From S015-6 sp964384945 (lineage in GTDB: Bacteria > Desulfobacterota > DSWW01), in the NCBI GenBank assembly GCA_964384945.1, contig CAYLMK010000018.1, positions 1-64,000 of the forward strand: a stretch of DNA of 64,000 nucleotides, in the 5' to 3' direction. Below the pieces are notes generated by a model. It ran no database searches. It saw only the letters and a program-made list of their open reading frames with translations, and was not told where the DNA came from. The position numbers were made by a program, and so were the translations under genes. Positions 1 to 8,337 of the stretch are shown one piece after another (the first letter of the stretch is position 1; each line of letters starts with the position of its first letter).

Positions 1-70
1 TCCGGTCAGATTATCTCGTCAATTCCCTGTCAAATATGCAAGGTAATCAACACCATGCGGCGCTCGCCTG

Positions 71-787
71 GTGGCGGCCTTCCTGGAGTACGCCCAGAAC
101 CGCGGCTTCCTGGTCGACCCCACGAGGGTGCGTGCCCCTCGGGACAAAGGGCGGGTCGAGAAATCCATCACCCACACACGGGACGACTGCTTCGCGGGGG
201 AGAAGCTCCAGACGATCCTGGAAGCACGCGACCATGCCCGTACGTGGTGCCTGAGCGATTACGGGCTCCGTCGTCATACCCGCACGCTCCGGATGCCCCG
301 GGAACACTTTGAGGCCGAGGAGAAGAGACTCCTGCTGCCCGCCCCCGCGGAGCCCTACGACATCCCCTTGCACGCCACCCCGAAGGTGGCCCGCGACCAG
401 CACGCCTCGGTGGCCCGGGCGCTCTACTCCCTGCCGCGTGCCTTCCTCGGCTACACCCTGGACGCGGTCGCCGATCGCTCCACGGCGCGCTTCTACCATG
501 GCCGGACCTTGATCAAAGTGCATCCTCGCAAGCCTCCCGGAGGCCGTTCCACCGATCCGGCCGACTTCCCGCCGGGAAAAGCCGCCTGTGCCCTGCGCGA
601 CATCGAGTTCTTCCGAAACCGGGCCCGGGAGCACGGAGAAGCGGTGGATCGCTTCACCGAGGCGCTCCTGGCCGGCCCACTTCCGTGGACCCGCATGCGG
701 CGCGTCTACGCCCTGCTTGGCCTCTGCCGTCGCTCCGGGGACCCGCGCGTCAACGAGGCCTGCGCCCTGGCCCTGGAGGTCGACATG
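71..787 (+). pseudogene. istA: IS21 transposase IstA, central/C-terminal fragment, interrupted
   Basis: This fragment of about 239 residues matches the second half of IS21 transposases: it contains the end of the integrase core (RGFLVDPTRVRAPRDKGRVEK, whose Glu corresponds to the last acidic residue of the DDE triad) and the following C-terminal domain. Family members are about 400-500 residues, so the HTH and the first two catalytic acids are missing. The frame runs to ALEVDM and then meets transposon sequence, giving a Cys and a stop at 791-793. The remaining tail of the protein is found at 4029 (IDVRRLERML), so the break is caused by the nested element. The gene is dead. Confidence 0.88.
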
Positions 788-800
788 TGTTGAGCGTCAC

Positions 801-868
801 ATTATTTTGAGAAAGTTCTTCGGATTATTTTGGAGCGATCGGCACGGGTTTTTCAGATTATTCTGGAG
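801..868. repeat. Left-end sub-terminal repeats of the nested transposon
   Basis: Three related motifs of the form ATTATTYTGGAG begin at 801, 824 and 857, spaced 23 and 33 bp. Matching copies in inverted orientation occur at the other end (complement of 3937-3949 reads GGATTATCTTGGG, and complement of 4001-4010 reads GAATATTCTG). Multiple transposase-binding repeats at each end are typical of Mu/Tn7-like elements; the binding role is inferred. Confidence 0.6.
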
Positions 869-1972
869 TCAATTTTCCATGTGCATAGATCCCCCCGGGC
901 ATTCCCTGGACCTGGGCAAACGAGGGTGGGGAGGCGAGGTTCCCCCCCTCGTTTGGGCGAGCACAGGCCCGAGTCGATACCCTACGTTTCCTCGTATTCC
1001 TCCTGGGTTTCTTGATGGAAGAACTTGCTGAAGGGCTCGTGATAGATCTCCCAGAGAAGGGCTTCCAGATCCTGAAGGAGATGCCAGAGCATCCAGGCCT
1101 TTTTTGCGGCTTCCAGGTTTTCCATGGTTCCTACCTCCGAGGGTGAGCAAAAGGGTTGGGGATCCGATCAGTTCCGTGGAAGCGATACGCACATGTTCCG
1201 GGGAGACTTGCTGGGATTTTTCGTTGGCTGCGGCGATCAGAGCGCCACGGGCCAGGTGGTTGGCTCTTCGGAAGAGCCCTCCGGAACCCTGGTGGATGGC
1301 CGTGACCGCGGCCTCGGAGAACAGGGGGTGTTTGATGCCTGCGATCTTGAGGTGATGGACCAGATAGGCTTCCATGTGCTTTCGGGAGACCCCCTCCAGG
1401 TGGCTGCGTGCGACGATGCGGGAGGAAAGAGGCAGCGAGGTACGGTACAGAAGGGAGTCAACCAGGTTGTTCTGCCCGGCCAGGATGATGGGCAGGAGCG
1501 GTTTGGAGTCTCCCTTGAACTGAGTCAGGGTATGCAGTTCGGCAAAGACATCGAGTCTGAGCAGGCTGGCCTCGTCGATGATGAGCACCGGTTTTTGTTT
1601 TCGTGCGGTGACGATCTCGGCGATCTGGCGGCGGATGATCCGGATCATGACGGCCCGGGAGCAGGATCCTGTGTGCACCTCCAGTTCGGAGCAAAGCTGG
1701 CGGTAGATCTCCAGGATGGATCCTGCGGAGGCGGTCACCCAGAAGACGACGTACTCGGAAGGGTGCAGGCGGCTGGTGGCCCACCGGAGTGCAGTGGATT
1801 TGCCGCTGCCGACCTCACCGGTGACCAGGGCCATGGCGCCCAGCCGCAGGGCGTAATCAAAGCGGTCGGCAACGGCGAGCACCTCCGGGGTCTGCAGGAT
1901 TTCCTGGGGGGAGAGTTCCGCGCCGAAGGGTTCGCGGGACAGGCCGAAGAAGGTGCAGTAGGTTGCCTTCAT
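869..1972 (-). CDS. ExeA/TniB-like AAA ATPase of the nested transposon
   Basis: The protein begins with the ExeA-type N-terminus (FFGLSREPFG), has a Walker A motif GEVGSGKST near residue 55 and a Walker B motif LIIDEA near residue 130, as in ATPases that serve as target selectors or activators for Mu/Tn7-like transposases. It overlaps the transposase stop by 4 bases (ATGA), so the two are translationally coupled. Family proteins end at about residue 270, near ASTELI; here the frame continues for nearly 100 residues of Pro/Gly/Arg-rich sequence across the small gene at 982-1125. That tail is probably read-through after loss of the original stop. The core appears functional. Confidence 0.8.
   Translation of the reverse strand: MKATYCTFFGLSREPFGAELSPQEILQTPEVLAVADRFDYALRLGAMALVTGEVGSGKSTALRWATSRLHPSEYVVFWVTASAGSILEIYRQLCSELEVHTGSCSRAVMIRIIRRQIAEIVTARKQKPVLIIDEASLLRLDVFAELHTLTQFKGDSKPLLPIILAGQNNLVDSLLYRTSLPLSSRIVARSHLEGVSRKHMEAYLVHHLKIAGIKHPLFSEAAVTAIHQGSGGLFRRANHLARGALIAAANEKSQQVSPEHVRIASTELIGSPTLLLTLGGRNHGKPGSRKKGLDALASPSGSGSPSLGDLSRALQQVLPSRNPGGIRGNVGYRLGPVLAQTRGGTSPPHPRLPRSRECPGGSMHMEN
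982..1125 (-). CDS. Small acidic protein of the nested transposon (47 aa)
   Basis: A 47-codon frame starts at ATG 1125 behind a strong ribosome binding site (GGAGGT, 7 bases before the start) and ends with TAG at 982. The product starts MENLEAAKKAWMLWHLLQD and is rich in Glu, Trp and Leu, with an acidic end (QEEYEET). It overlaps the over-long 3' end of the ATPase in another frame, and the ribosome binding site suggests it is a real fourth gene of the element. No function is known to me; a small accessory protein of transposition is a guess. Confidence 0.5.
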   Translation of the reverse strand: MENLEAAKKAWMLWHLLQDLEALLWEIYHEPFSKFFHQETQEEYEET

Positions 1973-3279
1973 GGGGTTTCCTCCTGTTGCCCGCTTGCCC
2001 GGAAGGGAAGCTTGCCGGTCTTCATGGGGGTCTGTCCCGTGCTTTCCAGGGTGAGTTCATAGCGGATCCTGCGCACGCGGCAGTTGACCTTCAGATCCAC
2101 GGGGGAGAGCAATCCGTAGGAACGGCCCTCGAAGCGGACCTCGACGCGTGCGGGGTCGTGGTCGTGGTAGAGCACGGTGACGCGTTTTCCCATCAGGGCC
2201 ACCGGGGCCTCGTAGAGCCGGTTGTTCAAGGAGACGGTGCGGTCTCGGGCCACCCTTCTCAGGGCCCGTTTGCGGAAGTAGTCCTCCAGGTCCTGGGGTG
2301 CGGGCCGGATGCACTCCATCTGCTCGGTGAATCGGCGCAGGGGCGTCTGCCCCGTGCTGCCGTGCGGGCGGCTGTGATAGACATTTCGGATCCATTCCTC
2401 CAGGGCGTGGTTGAGCTCGGCCAGAGTTTCCCGCGTGCATGCGCTCAGGAACTGAGAGCGCAGGGAACGGAACAGCCGCTCGATCTTACCGCGTCCCTGG
2501 GGCGTGTAGGGCCGGGAGTGGATCAGGGCGATGCCCAGGGAGGCGCTGATCTCTTCCAGAAGCCGGGCCCGCAGGGCGCTACCGTTGTCGACGTAGAGTT
2601 TTCGGGGGAGGCCTCGTTTTCTAAGGGCCTTGCGCAGGGCGTCCAGGTAGCTGTCGATCCTCTCGGACAGGTAGAACTCCGCGTGCGGGATCAGCCGGCT
2701 CATGTCGTCCAGGAAGGCGATCAGATAGGTTTTGCGTTTCTTGCCTTCCACGAGGACCGCAGGGCCGTGCATGATATCCGATTGCCATAAATCGTTGGGC
2801 AACTCGCTCTCGAACCGGCGCCGGTCCACGGGAGCGGCTTGGCGCAGGTTCATCAGGCCCTGCTCCCGCAGGAGACGGTAGACGGTGGAGGCTTTGAGTT
2901 GCACGCCGGGGGAGACCAGTTCCCTGCGGACCATCTCTTCGATCAGGCTCGTGACGGGCCGCAGGGGCATCTCCTTGCGAAGCCGCACCAGGGCCTGGGC
3001 CGTCTCCGCATCGATGACCCGGGATATCCCTTGATCGTTACGGTCCTGGGGATAGAGGCTCTCCAGCTTTCCCCCGCTTTGTTCATAGCGGCCGATCCAG
3101 TTCAGGATCGTCGACGGGGTCAACCGGGTGCGCCCCGAGAAGGGGATTTGCCAACTCTGGGCGCTCTTTTGCTCCAGAAGCCGCTGCTTCTCCCTGCGCT
3201 CCAGTTGCGCACGGTTGACGAAATCGCTGATCACCCCGAACCGAAAGACCGCAATCCGCTTCTTCTGCTCTTCGTTCAT
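1969..3279 (-). CDS. DDE (rve) transposase of Mu/TnsB/IS481-like type
   Basis: This 436-residue protein has an N-terminal helix-turn-helix region (about residues 10-130), an integrase core and a Mu-C-like beta-barrel end. The catalytic triad can be read as D168 (QSDIMHG), D231 (YVDNGSA) and E267 (GRGKIERLF), with exactly 35 residues between the last two, the classical DD(35)E spacing. The start at 3279 is chosen because the sequence GGGAGGTGG lies just upstream; a longer frame to 3366 adds an Arg-rich stretch without a ribosome binding site. It is the first member of the transposase-ATPase pair and should cut and join the element ends. Confidence 0.88.
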   Translation of the reverse strand: MNEEQKKRIAVFRFGVISDFVNRAQLERREKQRLLEQKSAQSWQIPFSGRTRLTPSTILNWIGRYEQSGGKLESLYPQDRNDQGISRVIDAETAQALVRLRKEMPLRPVTSLIEEMVRRELVSPGVQLKASTVYRLLREQGLMNLRQAAPVDRRRFESELPNDLWQSDIMHGPAVLVEGKKRKTYLIAFLDDMSRLIPHAEFYLSERIDSYLDALRKALRKRGLPRKLYVDNGSALRARLLEEISASLGIALIHSRPYTPQGRGKIERLFRSLRSQFLSACTRETLAELNHALEEWIRNVYHSRPHGSTGQTPLRRFTEQMECIRPAPQDLEDYFRKRALRRVARDRTVSLNNRLYEAPVALMGKRVTVLYHDHDPARVEVRFEGRSYGLLSPVDLKVNCRVRRIRYELTLESTGQTPMKTGKLPFRASGQQEETP

Positions 3280-3362
3280 CGTCCACCTCCCTCTGGGTTG
3301 TCGTTCCCTGCGATGTACAACCCTGCGCAGGGTCCGCACAAGGGCACTCTTCGGTAGGTGGC

Positions 3363-3866
3363 TCAAGAAACAAAGGCGTTTTCGGATTCAATGGAACGGC
3401 TTGCAGCAGCAATCCCAAGGGCGGCGAGCGTATCGAAGGCTTCCAGCAAACCCGCCGTCCAGCCCGGTAGATGGAACCGGACGTGCCGGCAAAGCCCCCG
3501 GAGCCACTGCCGTTGATGACTGCGGGGAAGATCCGGCCGCCAGCGGCCCTTGAAGAGCTTCTGGGCCAAAGCATCGCGGATCGTTGCGATGGACGTCTGA
3601 AACCGGCTCCAGTATCCACGGGGACGAAGTCGGATCAGGACCCGGCAATCCGCGCAACGGTATCGCCGAAGAAGGACAGGTTCATGGCAGCCTTCGAAAT
3701 AGGCCCCCACGAATCCATGCCCCCAGAGGCGCCCCCGGCACCGGGGACAGCTCGACGGACGGGGCCACGGGAACTTCCGGCCCAGTTCGAAAACCTTCTT
3801 GACGCAGACGTCCACAAAGAGTATCAAGGCAGTATCTTCTGTTGCTCCGGGGTCTCCCCGGAACAT
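3363..3866 (-). CDS. Zinc-ribbon protein (DUF6431-like) of the nested transposon
   Basis: The frame encodes a basic protein with a CPRC...CADC zinc-ribbon and surrounding motifs (FELGRKFPWPRP, LWGHGF, RRYRCADC) that I associate with DUF6431 proteins encoded next to this class of transposase. The upstream-most start is unclear: ATG at 3866 has no good ribosome binding site and a GTG at 3815 would begin just before the conserved part; the frame is open to 3938. Its last codons end 84 bases before the transposase start. A DNA-binding role at the transposon ends or target is inferred. Confidence 0.6.
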   Translation of the reverse strand: MFRGDPGATEDTALILFVDVCVKKVFELGRKFPWPRPSSCPRCRGRLWGHGFVGAYFEGCHEPVLLRRYRCADCRVLIRLRPRGYWSRFQTSIATIRDALAQKLFKGRWRPDLPRSHQRQWLRGLCRHVRFHLPGWTAGLLEAFDTLAALGIAAASRSIESENAFVS

Positions 3867-3935
3867 CGCTTCGGGGCAGAGGGTGTGCCAGCATCCTCTG
3901 CCCCATCTCACATAAAAAAAGCCTCTCACGAGGCC

Positions 3936-4022
3936 CAAGATAATCCGATACTCTCTCGCTTTTCGTCAATCCATTCCGAAAAATCCCTCCCCGTTCACGT
4001 CAGAATATTCCGCCACTCAACA
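3936..4022. repeat. Right-end sub-terminal repeats of the nested transposon
   Basis: Read on the minus strand from 4022, this end starts TGTTGAGTGGCGG, followed by an ATATTCTGA motif and, about 60 bp further in, CGGATTATCTTGGG. These mirror the left-end motifs at 801-868. The segment lies just upstream of the first gene of the element, so it may also contain its promoter. Confidence 0.55.
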
Positions 4023-4028
4023 ACACCC

Positions 4029-4199
4029 ATGATCGACGTGCGCCGTCTGGAGCGCATGCTTGAACTGCCGCTCCCTCCGGTTGCCTCCCCGTCGGTACCA
4101 CGAACCCCTGCGGCCAGCCGATACCTGCGGCCGCCCTCCCAATACGCCCTGCTCCCGCAGGCATCCGCCAACCCCGAACCGCAAGGAGAGCCCTCATGA
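4029..4199 (+). pseudogene. istA: IstA C-terminal tail, separated from its gene by the transposon
   Basis: The 56-residue frame (IDVRRLERML..., RYLRPPSQYALL) is the usual extreme C-terminus of IS21 IstA proteins, ending in an ATGA overlap with istB. It continues the fragment at 71-787 once the transposon and one CATG copy are removed. It is not an independent gene. Confidence 0.85.
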
Positions 4200-5014
4200 C
4201 CCCGGAGATCGTCTCCCAGGACCTGAAAACCGTGCTTCGCAGACTCAAGCTCGGCCGCATGCTCGATACCCTACCCGAGCGTATCACCCTGGCCCGCCAG
4301 CAGCAGATGCCCCACCAGGACTTCCTGCTGCTCGTCCTGTCCGACGAGGCGTCCCGCCGGGACGGGCAAGCGGCCACGATCCGCGCCCAACGGGCACGCC
4401 TGGAGCCCACCATGTCCCTGGAACGATGGGACACCTCCGCCCGCGTCAGCTACGACCAGGTCCTGCTCAACGAACTGGTCAGCCTGCGCTTCATCGAAAA
4501 ACGCGCCCACCTGACCATCGTCGGCCCTGTCGGCGTGGGCAAGACCTTCCTCGCGCATGCCATCGGGCACATCGCCTGCCACCGGGGCTACTCGGTCCTG
4601 GCCGTCCGCGCCGACCAGATGCTCAAGAGCCTGCGCCACGCTCGCCTCGATAACTCCTATGAAACCGAGCTGCGCAAACTCATCGCCGTCGACCTGCTCA
4701 TCGTCGACGATTTCGCCTTGGACGCCATGGACTCCACCGAAAGCCGGGACACCTACGAACTGTTGACCGAGCGCCATCGCTCCGGCTCCATGATCGTCAC
4801 CTCCAACCGGGGACCCGACGAGTGGCTGGCCACCTTCGCCGACCCCGTACGCGCCCAGAGCGCTATCGACCGCTTCACCAACAACTCCTACGATCTCGTG
4901 ATCGAGGGAGAATCATACAGGCCACGGATGAAACCACGGCTCGGAACCCCTTCCGCTCCGTCCCCGGACGAAACGGTCGCCCCGGGCCGTCGCTCTCGAC
5001 AGAGGCGAAGATGA
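4196..5014 (+). CDS. istB: IS21-family helper ATPase IstB
   Basis: The 272-residue protein is full length for IstB, the AAA ATPase that prepares target DNA for the IstA transposase. It has a Walker A motif GPVGVGKT near residue 110 and a Walker B motif LLIVDDF near residue 165, followed by the sensor region TSNRGPDEW and the family-typical GESYRPR near the end. The start overlaps the istA stop as ATGA, the normal arrangement in IS21. The gene looks intact, but its partner istA is destroyed. Confidence 0.93.
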   Translation: MTPEIVSQDLKTVLRRLKLGRMLDTLPERITLARQQQMPHQDFLLLVLSDEASRRDGQAATIRAQRARLEPTMSLERWDTSARVSYDQVLLNELVSLRFIEKRAHLTIVGPVGVGKTFLAHAIGHIACHRGYSVLAVRADQMLKSLRHARLDNSYETELRKLIAVDLLIVDDFALDAMDSTESRDTYELLTERHRSGSMIVTSNRGPDEWLATFADPVRAQSAIDRFTNNSYDLVIEGESYRPRMKPRLGTPSAPSPDETVAPGRRSRQRRR

Positions 5015-5050
5015 CGTGATAAAAACCTCCTTCCGGTCACATGGGGTGGG

Positions 5051-5092
5051 GGGTGAATGCTTTTGAAAATGGTGGGTGAATACTTCTGAAAA
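5051..5092 (+). repeat. IS21 right-end repeats
   Basis: Two 19-bp direct repeats (GGGTGAATRCTTYTGAAAA) lie at 5051-5069 and 5074-5092, 23 bp apart, immediately downstream of istB. Such tandem repeats are the transposase-binding sites near IS21 termini. The true end is probably within a few bases of 5100. Confidence 0.65.
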
Positions 5093-5100
5093 CCGGCACC

Positions 5101-5857
5101 AACAAAAAGAGCAAGTCGTAATGATGTGGCGGATCCTCAACCTGATGCACGGTCTGTAACAGGTTCTCTGGAGGCTCTGCTTTGACGATTTCATGGACCT
5201 GGAAGAAAAGGAAACAAGGGAAGCCTACCGTAACCAGTGGCGGTTCCCGGACTTCGATGAGTCTGGGTTGCGCTACCCTGGCTCCCGGACCGGACATCGT
5301 TGAAGAGATCCTCCTCCCCCGCACGCGGGCAGATTCCTCCCGGAAGATGGACCCTCGAATAGCGTGAAAAAGAGTCCCTCATCTATCGAGATTACGCTCA
5401 TTTGGGCCGGATCTTTGAGGAATGCCGAGAGATGGGGAAAGCTCTTCCCTTGCCGCCCATGCGAAGAACGGCAAGGGAAGAGCGGAACAGGGGGCACGGG
5501 GCCCCTAAGAACCCAGGGGGTCCTCCCGGTGAAAAGGCAAGTTGTAGTTCCGGGATTATCGGTCTGCGTCATCTCCTGCTCGAAAACCAACGAGCCTTGT
5601 GCCGCATCATAAGCAGGATAGGGCAGGGGTTCAGTGGGAATCAGCTCGTAGGGTAGAGAACAGGCGCCTAAAGTCTTAACGAAGTGTAAAGACCTGTGAC
5701 AGGGATAATGACTGGTTGCTGTGTGGTCTTTTGGCGATTTAATGAAACTCCTTATCTATCAACAAGATAGATGGGGACATCGGGTTTCTTTCGCACGGCA
5801 CGGTGATTGCTGTAAGAATACAACAGAGTCCGAGCAGGCCCGAGGGAGGTGATGATC
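5101..5857. other. Long stretch without a convincing gene
   Basis: No open frame here resembles a known protein or has a good ribosome binding site until 5858. A perfect 7-bp stem hairpin (ATCTATC-AACAA-GATAGAT) lies at 5754-5772 and could be an operator or part of a leader. The segment may contain decayed coding sequence, but nothing can be named. Confidence 0.5.
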
Positions 5858-6058
5858 ATGATGCGCAGCATTTCTGGACGGAATTGGGACTTTGTGGATT
5901 TCCCGGACTGGAGTGCCGGCTGGGAACGTGTCAAGAGCAAACTGACGTCAGAGACGGCGGCGTTGGTCGGAGTGGTCCTGGTGACCGCCGCTCTCTATGG
6001 TTTGGTCTTGATTTCATACTACAAGGCCCTTCAGACTCAAACGATAGTCGGGTTCTGA
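5858..6058 (+). CDS. Small single-pass membrane protein (about 66 aa)
   Basis: A short frame with a strong ribosome binding site (GGGAGGT at 5844-5850) encodes about 66 residues: a polar start with NWDFVDFPDW, a charged stretch WERVKSKL, then one clear transmembrane segment (AALVGVVLVTAALYGLVLI) near residues 36-54. ATG codons at 5852, 5858 and 5861 are in frame; 5858 has the best spacing. The function is unknown. It stands alone between the IS21 remnant and the TetR gene, which faces it, so a role in the island is uncertain. Confidence 0.5.
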   Translation: MMRSISGRNWDFVDFPDWSAGWERVKSKLTSETAALVGVVLVTAALYGLVLISYYKALQTQTIVGF

Positions 6059-6164
6059 CGGAGCCCAATGGTTTCTAGTTGCGTGTGTCTCTTGCTCATC
6101 GTAGGCGGAGCGGTTTTTCCTGGGATCGAGGCAAGGAACAATAGCGATTCGAGCCTGATGTATT

Positions 6165-6797
6165 CTACCTGGATATCCCTCTTGTGAAGATCTCGAGAAA
6201 CAGATTGATCGTTGGCAGGAGGTAGTCCTTCTTCGGGTCGCTTCTCCTCTTGGACTCTTCCCATATGATGATGCCCGTGACGGTGGAATACAGTAAGTGC
6301 GCATAGACCCTGGCGTCGCCGTCGCGGAACTCTCCCTTCTCGATCCCTTCTCTGTAAAGTTCGGCGATGGCGGAGATTCCTCTCCTTACGAGTTCATTCT
6401 GCTCTTCGAGTAAGGCGAGATCGCCGAGGTCCGTGCGGGCATCCGGGTGTAGGAAGTCATGAATGATCCGAAGTGCGAGCGGGTCATTTCTATAGGTGGA
6501 GTAAATTGCCCTTGAGCATCTTGCGAGCCTTTCGGCAAGCGGGGCCTTCTTGTCCTTCGAGGCTCTTTCAGCTTCTGCAGCAAGCCGCTTGAGAGGCTCC
6601 AGACTCAGAGACCCATAGAGGTCTTTCTTCCCCTTGAAGTACTGATAGATCGTTGCCGGCCCAAGTTCGGCCCTTGCCGCGATCTCCTCCATGCTTGTGG
6701 ATGCATAGCTCTTCACCGAAAACAGATCCTTGGCCGCATCCTTGATCTGCTGTATCCTATGCAGCCTCTCCCGTTCTTTTCTCTCTTTTATGCCCAT
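6165..6797 (-). CDS. TetR/AcrR-family transcriptional regulator
   Basis: This 210-residue protein has the TetR HTH at residues 14-60, with the family signature TSMEEIAARAELGPATIYQYF, followed by an all-helical ligand and dimerisation domain. Members near fatty-acid or CoA-ester genes usually respond to acyl-CoAs. It is transcribed away from the CoA-transferase genes. A promoter on the same strand at 6929-6957 carries GAATACCATTC in its spacer, the same kind of motif found in seven other promoters of this window. I infer that it represses itself and this regulon. The basic N-terminus (KERKERERLHR) may aid DNA contact. Confidence 0.88.
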   Translation of the reverse strand: MGIKERKERERLHRIQQIKDAAKDLFSVKSYASTSMEEIAARAELGPATIYQYFKGKKDLYGSLSLEPLKRLAAEAERASKDKKAPLAERLARCSRAIYSTYRNDPLALRIIHDFLHPDARTDLGDLALLEEQNELVRRGISAIAELYREGIEKGEFRDGDARVYAHLLYSTVTGIIIWEESKRRSDPKKDYLLPTINLFLEIFTRGISR

Positions 6798-6928
6798 GGC
6801 ATTCCTCGCGACTGTTTCCTTTTATCTAGTTCCTAGAAAGCAGCTGAAAACATGAAAAGTTTCAGTAGCATACAGGCTGCAAAGATTCCGGCAGGAAAAA
6901 AGCGATAGACATTTGTGTTTCGAATCAT

Positions 6929-6957
6929 ATAATATATCTCGAATGGTATTCAGTCAA
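6929..6957 (-). promoter_or_regulatory. Promoter of the TetR gene with operator-like motif
   Basis: On the minus strand TTGACT (6952-6957) and TATTAT (6929-6934) are separated by 17 bp. The spacer begins with GAATACCATTC (6941-6951), a GAAT-N3-ATTC palindrome in the same position as in the other promoters of the proposed regulon. This suggests autoregulation. Confidence 0.6.
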
Positions 6958-7073
6958 GAGGAATCTGAAAAATCGAGAAGCCGGTTGGATTGCCGTGTTC
7001 TATATCCAAAAAGCGCGGCGTCGCAAGGTCCAGAGAGAACCCCGGACTTGTGCCACGGAGTAGGAGGGAACGC

Positions 7074-8193
7074 GTGGGACCGCTCAAAGGGATAAGAGTC
7101 GTAGAGGTCGGGGGCCTCGGTGCCGGGCCCTTTTGCGGAATGATGCTTTCCGACATGGGCGCAGAGATCCTCCGGGTATTGCGCAAGGGGGAGGTGCCGA
7201 TGGTCGAGCAGAAATACGAGGTGCTGAATCGAGGCCGCCGTTCCGTGGGCATCGATCTCACGACTCCTGTTGGCGCCGAGGCCGTCCTGAAATATGTCGA
7301 ACAGGCCGATGCGCTGCTACAGGCCAGGGGTGATGGAAAAACTCGGTGTTGGCCCGGACGAGTGTCTGAAGCGCAACCCGGGACTCGTGTATGGTCGTCT
7401 GACAGGCTGGGGTCAGGAAGGACCCCTCTCTCACGCGGCCGGACACGATATAAACTACATTGCACTGTCAGGAGCGTTACATGCCATTGGGCGACAGGGT
7501 GAGAAGCCGACCATACCCATTAACCTATTGGGTGATTTCGGTGGCGGCTGCATGCTCCAGGCCTTTGGTATCGTATGTGCCCTTTTGGAAGCACAGAAGT
7601 CCGGTCGGGGGCAGGTGGTGGATACGGCTATGGTGGACGGGGCTGCGGCGCTGATGGCGGTCTTCTTCGGGTTGCACAGTGGTGGCCTGTGGTCTGAACG
7701 GGGTACGAACATACTCGATGGAGGGGCCCACTTTTACAACACTTATGAGACCTCTGACGGGAAATATGTGGCGGTCGGCTCGATTGAACCGAAGTTCTAC
7801 GCCCAGTTGATACGCCTCACCGGGATTGAAGACCCGGATTTCAGGAACCAAATGGACATGAACAAGTGGCCCGGGCTCAAGCAAAAGCTCGCAGGGGTCT
7901 TCAGATCAAGGACGCGCCAGGAATGGTCCGAAGCCATGGAGGGCACGGACGCCTGTTTCGCACCGGTCCTGTCCTTCGATGAGGCAATCAACCACCCTCA
8001 CAACGCCGCTCGCAAGACCTTCGTTGACATAGAGGGTGTGGTCCAGCCGGCCCCAACACCGAGATTCAGCAGGACAAAATGCGAAATCGCATGTTACCCG
8101 TCCGAGATCGGTGCGGATACGGAGAGCGCCCTGGCAGACTGGGGTTTTGATCCCAGCGAAATCCATGCACTCAAAGAAGCGGGGGCAATTTAG
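7074..8193 (+). pseudogene. CaiB/BaiF class III CoA-transferase, frameshifted
   Basis: Two frames together make one CoA-transferase of about 373 residues. The first begins at GTG 7074 behind GGAGGG (VGPLKGIRVVEVGGLGAGP) and runs to VEQADALL near 7316; the second resumes with RPGVMEKLGVGPDE and continues to 8193. Family members read ALLEGFRPGVM here, so about 8 bases seem to be missing at 7316-7318 and the frame is broken. The catalytic-Asp region GQVVDTAMVDG is preserved in the second part. It is either a recent pseudogene or a sequencing or assembly error. It would have been the first of three CoA-transferases in a row. Confidence 0.8.
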
Positions 8194-8254
8194 GCCTCCG
8201 AGCCACTCCCTGGGCTTGAAACGACGGGGGTCCATCTGGCGGGTGCGACTCCTG

Positions 8255-8283
8255 TTGACAGAATCGAATTCTGATAATAAATT
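8255..8283 (+). promoter_or_regulatory. Regulon-type promoter before the CoA-transferase pair
   Basis: TTGACA (8255-8260), 17-bp spacer, TAAATT (8278-8283). The spacer starts with GAATCGAATTC (8261-8271) and a second ATTC-ended motif overlaps the -10 18 bp further on, as in the other members. A further palindrome ATTCTC-ACA-GAGAAT follows at about 8286-8300. Confidence 0.65.
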
Positions 8284-8337
8284 TGATTCTCACAGAGAAT
8301 AAAATTCCCAGACAAAGGTGGCCGGAGGAAGACCATC

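Larger units (their letters stand above)
788..4027 (-). mobile_element. Mu/Tn7-like small transposon (DDE transposase, ExeA-type ATPase, zinc-ribbon protein) inserted in istA
   Basis: The element of about 3.24 kb carries four minus-strand genes and is flanked on both sides by CATG (784-787 and 4028-4031). Removing it with one CATG copy rejoins the istA frame as ALEVDM-IDVRR, which is strong evidence for the insertion point. The ends are imperfect inverted repeats: TGTTGAG at 788-794 pairs with the complement of 4016-4022, and about 17 of 23 bases agree when the two ends are aligned from there. Sub-terminal repeats of the type GATTATTTTGGAG occur at both ends. A transposase plus AAA ATPase resembles TnsB/TnsC or MuA/MuB logic. 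The right outer boundary is uncertain by about 5 bp, because Mu/Tn7-like elements usually duplicate 5 bp. Confidence 0.75.
68..5100 (+). mobile_element. IS21-family element remnant, interrupted by another transposon
   Basis: An IS21-type element is recognised from the 3' part of istA (71-787 and 4028-4199), a complete istB (4196-5014) and terminal-type repeats at 5051-5092. The 5' end is missing: upstream of about position 68 the sequence no longer reads as IstA, so the first half of istA and the left terminus are lost. A second transposon (788-4027) sits inside the istA coding region. The element therefore cannot move by itself, although IstB may still be made. The right boundary near 5100 is estimated from the end of the repeats. 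Confidence 0.8.

Noticed and set aside
5364..5656. Two overlapping plus-strand frames of 82 and 84 codons after the IS21 remnant.
   Set aside because: No ribosome binding site, no recognisable motif and odd composition; they may be decayed coding sequence at most.
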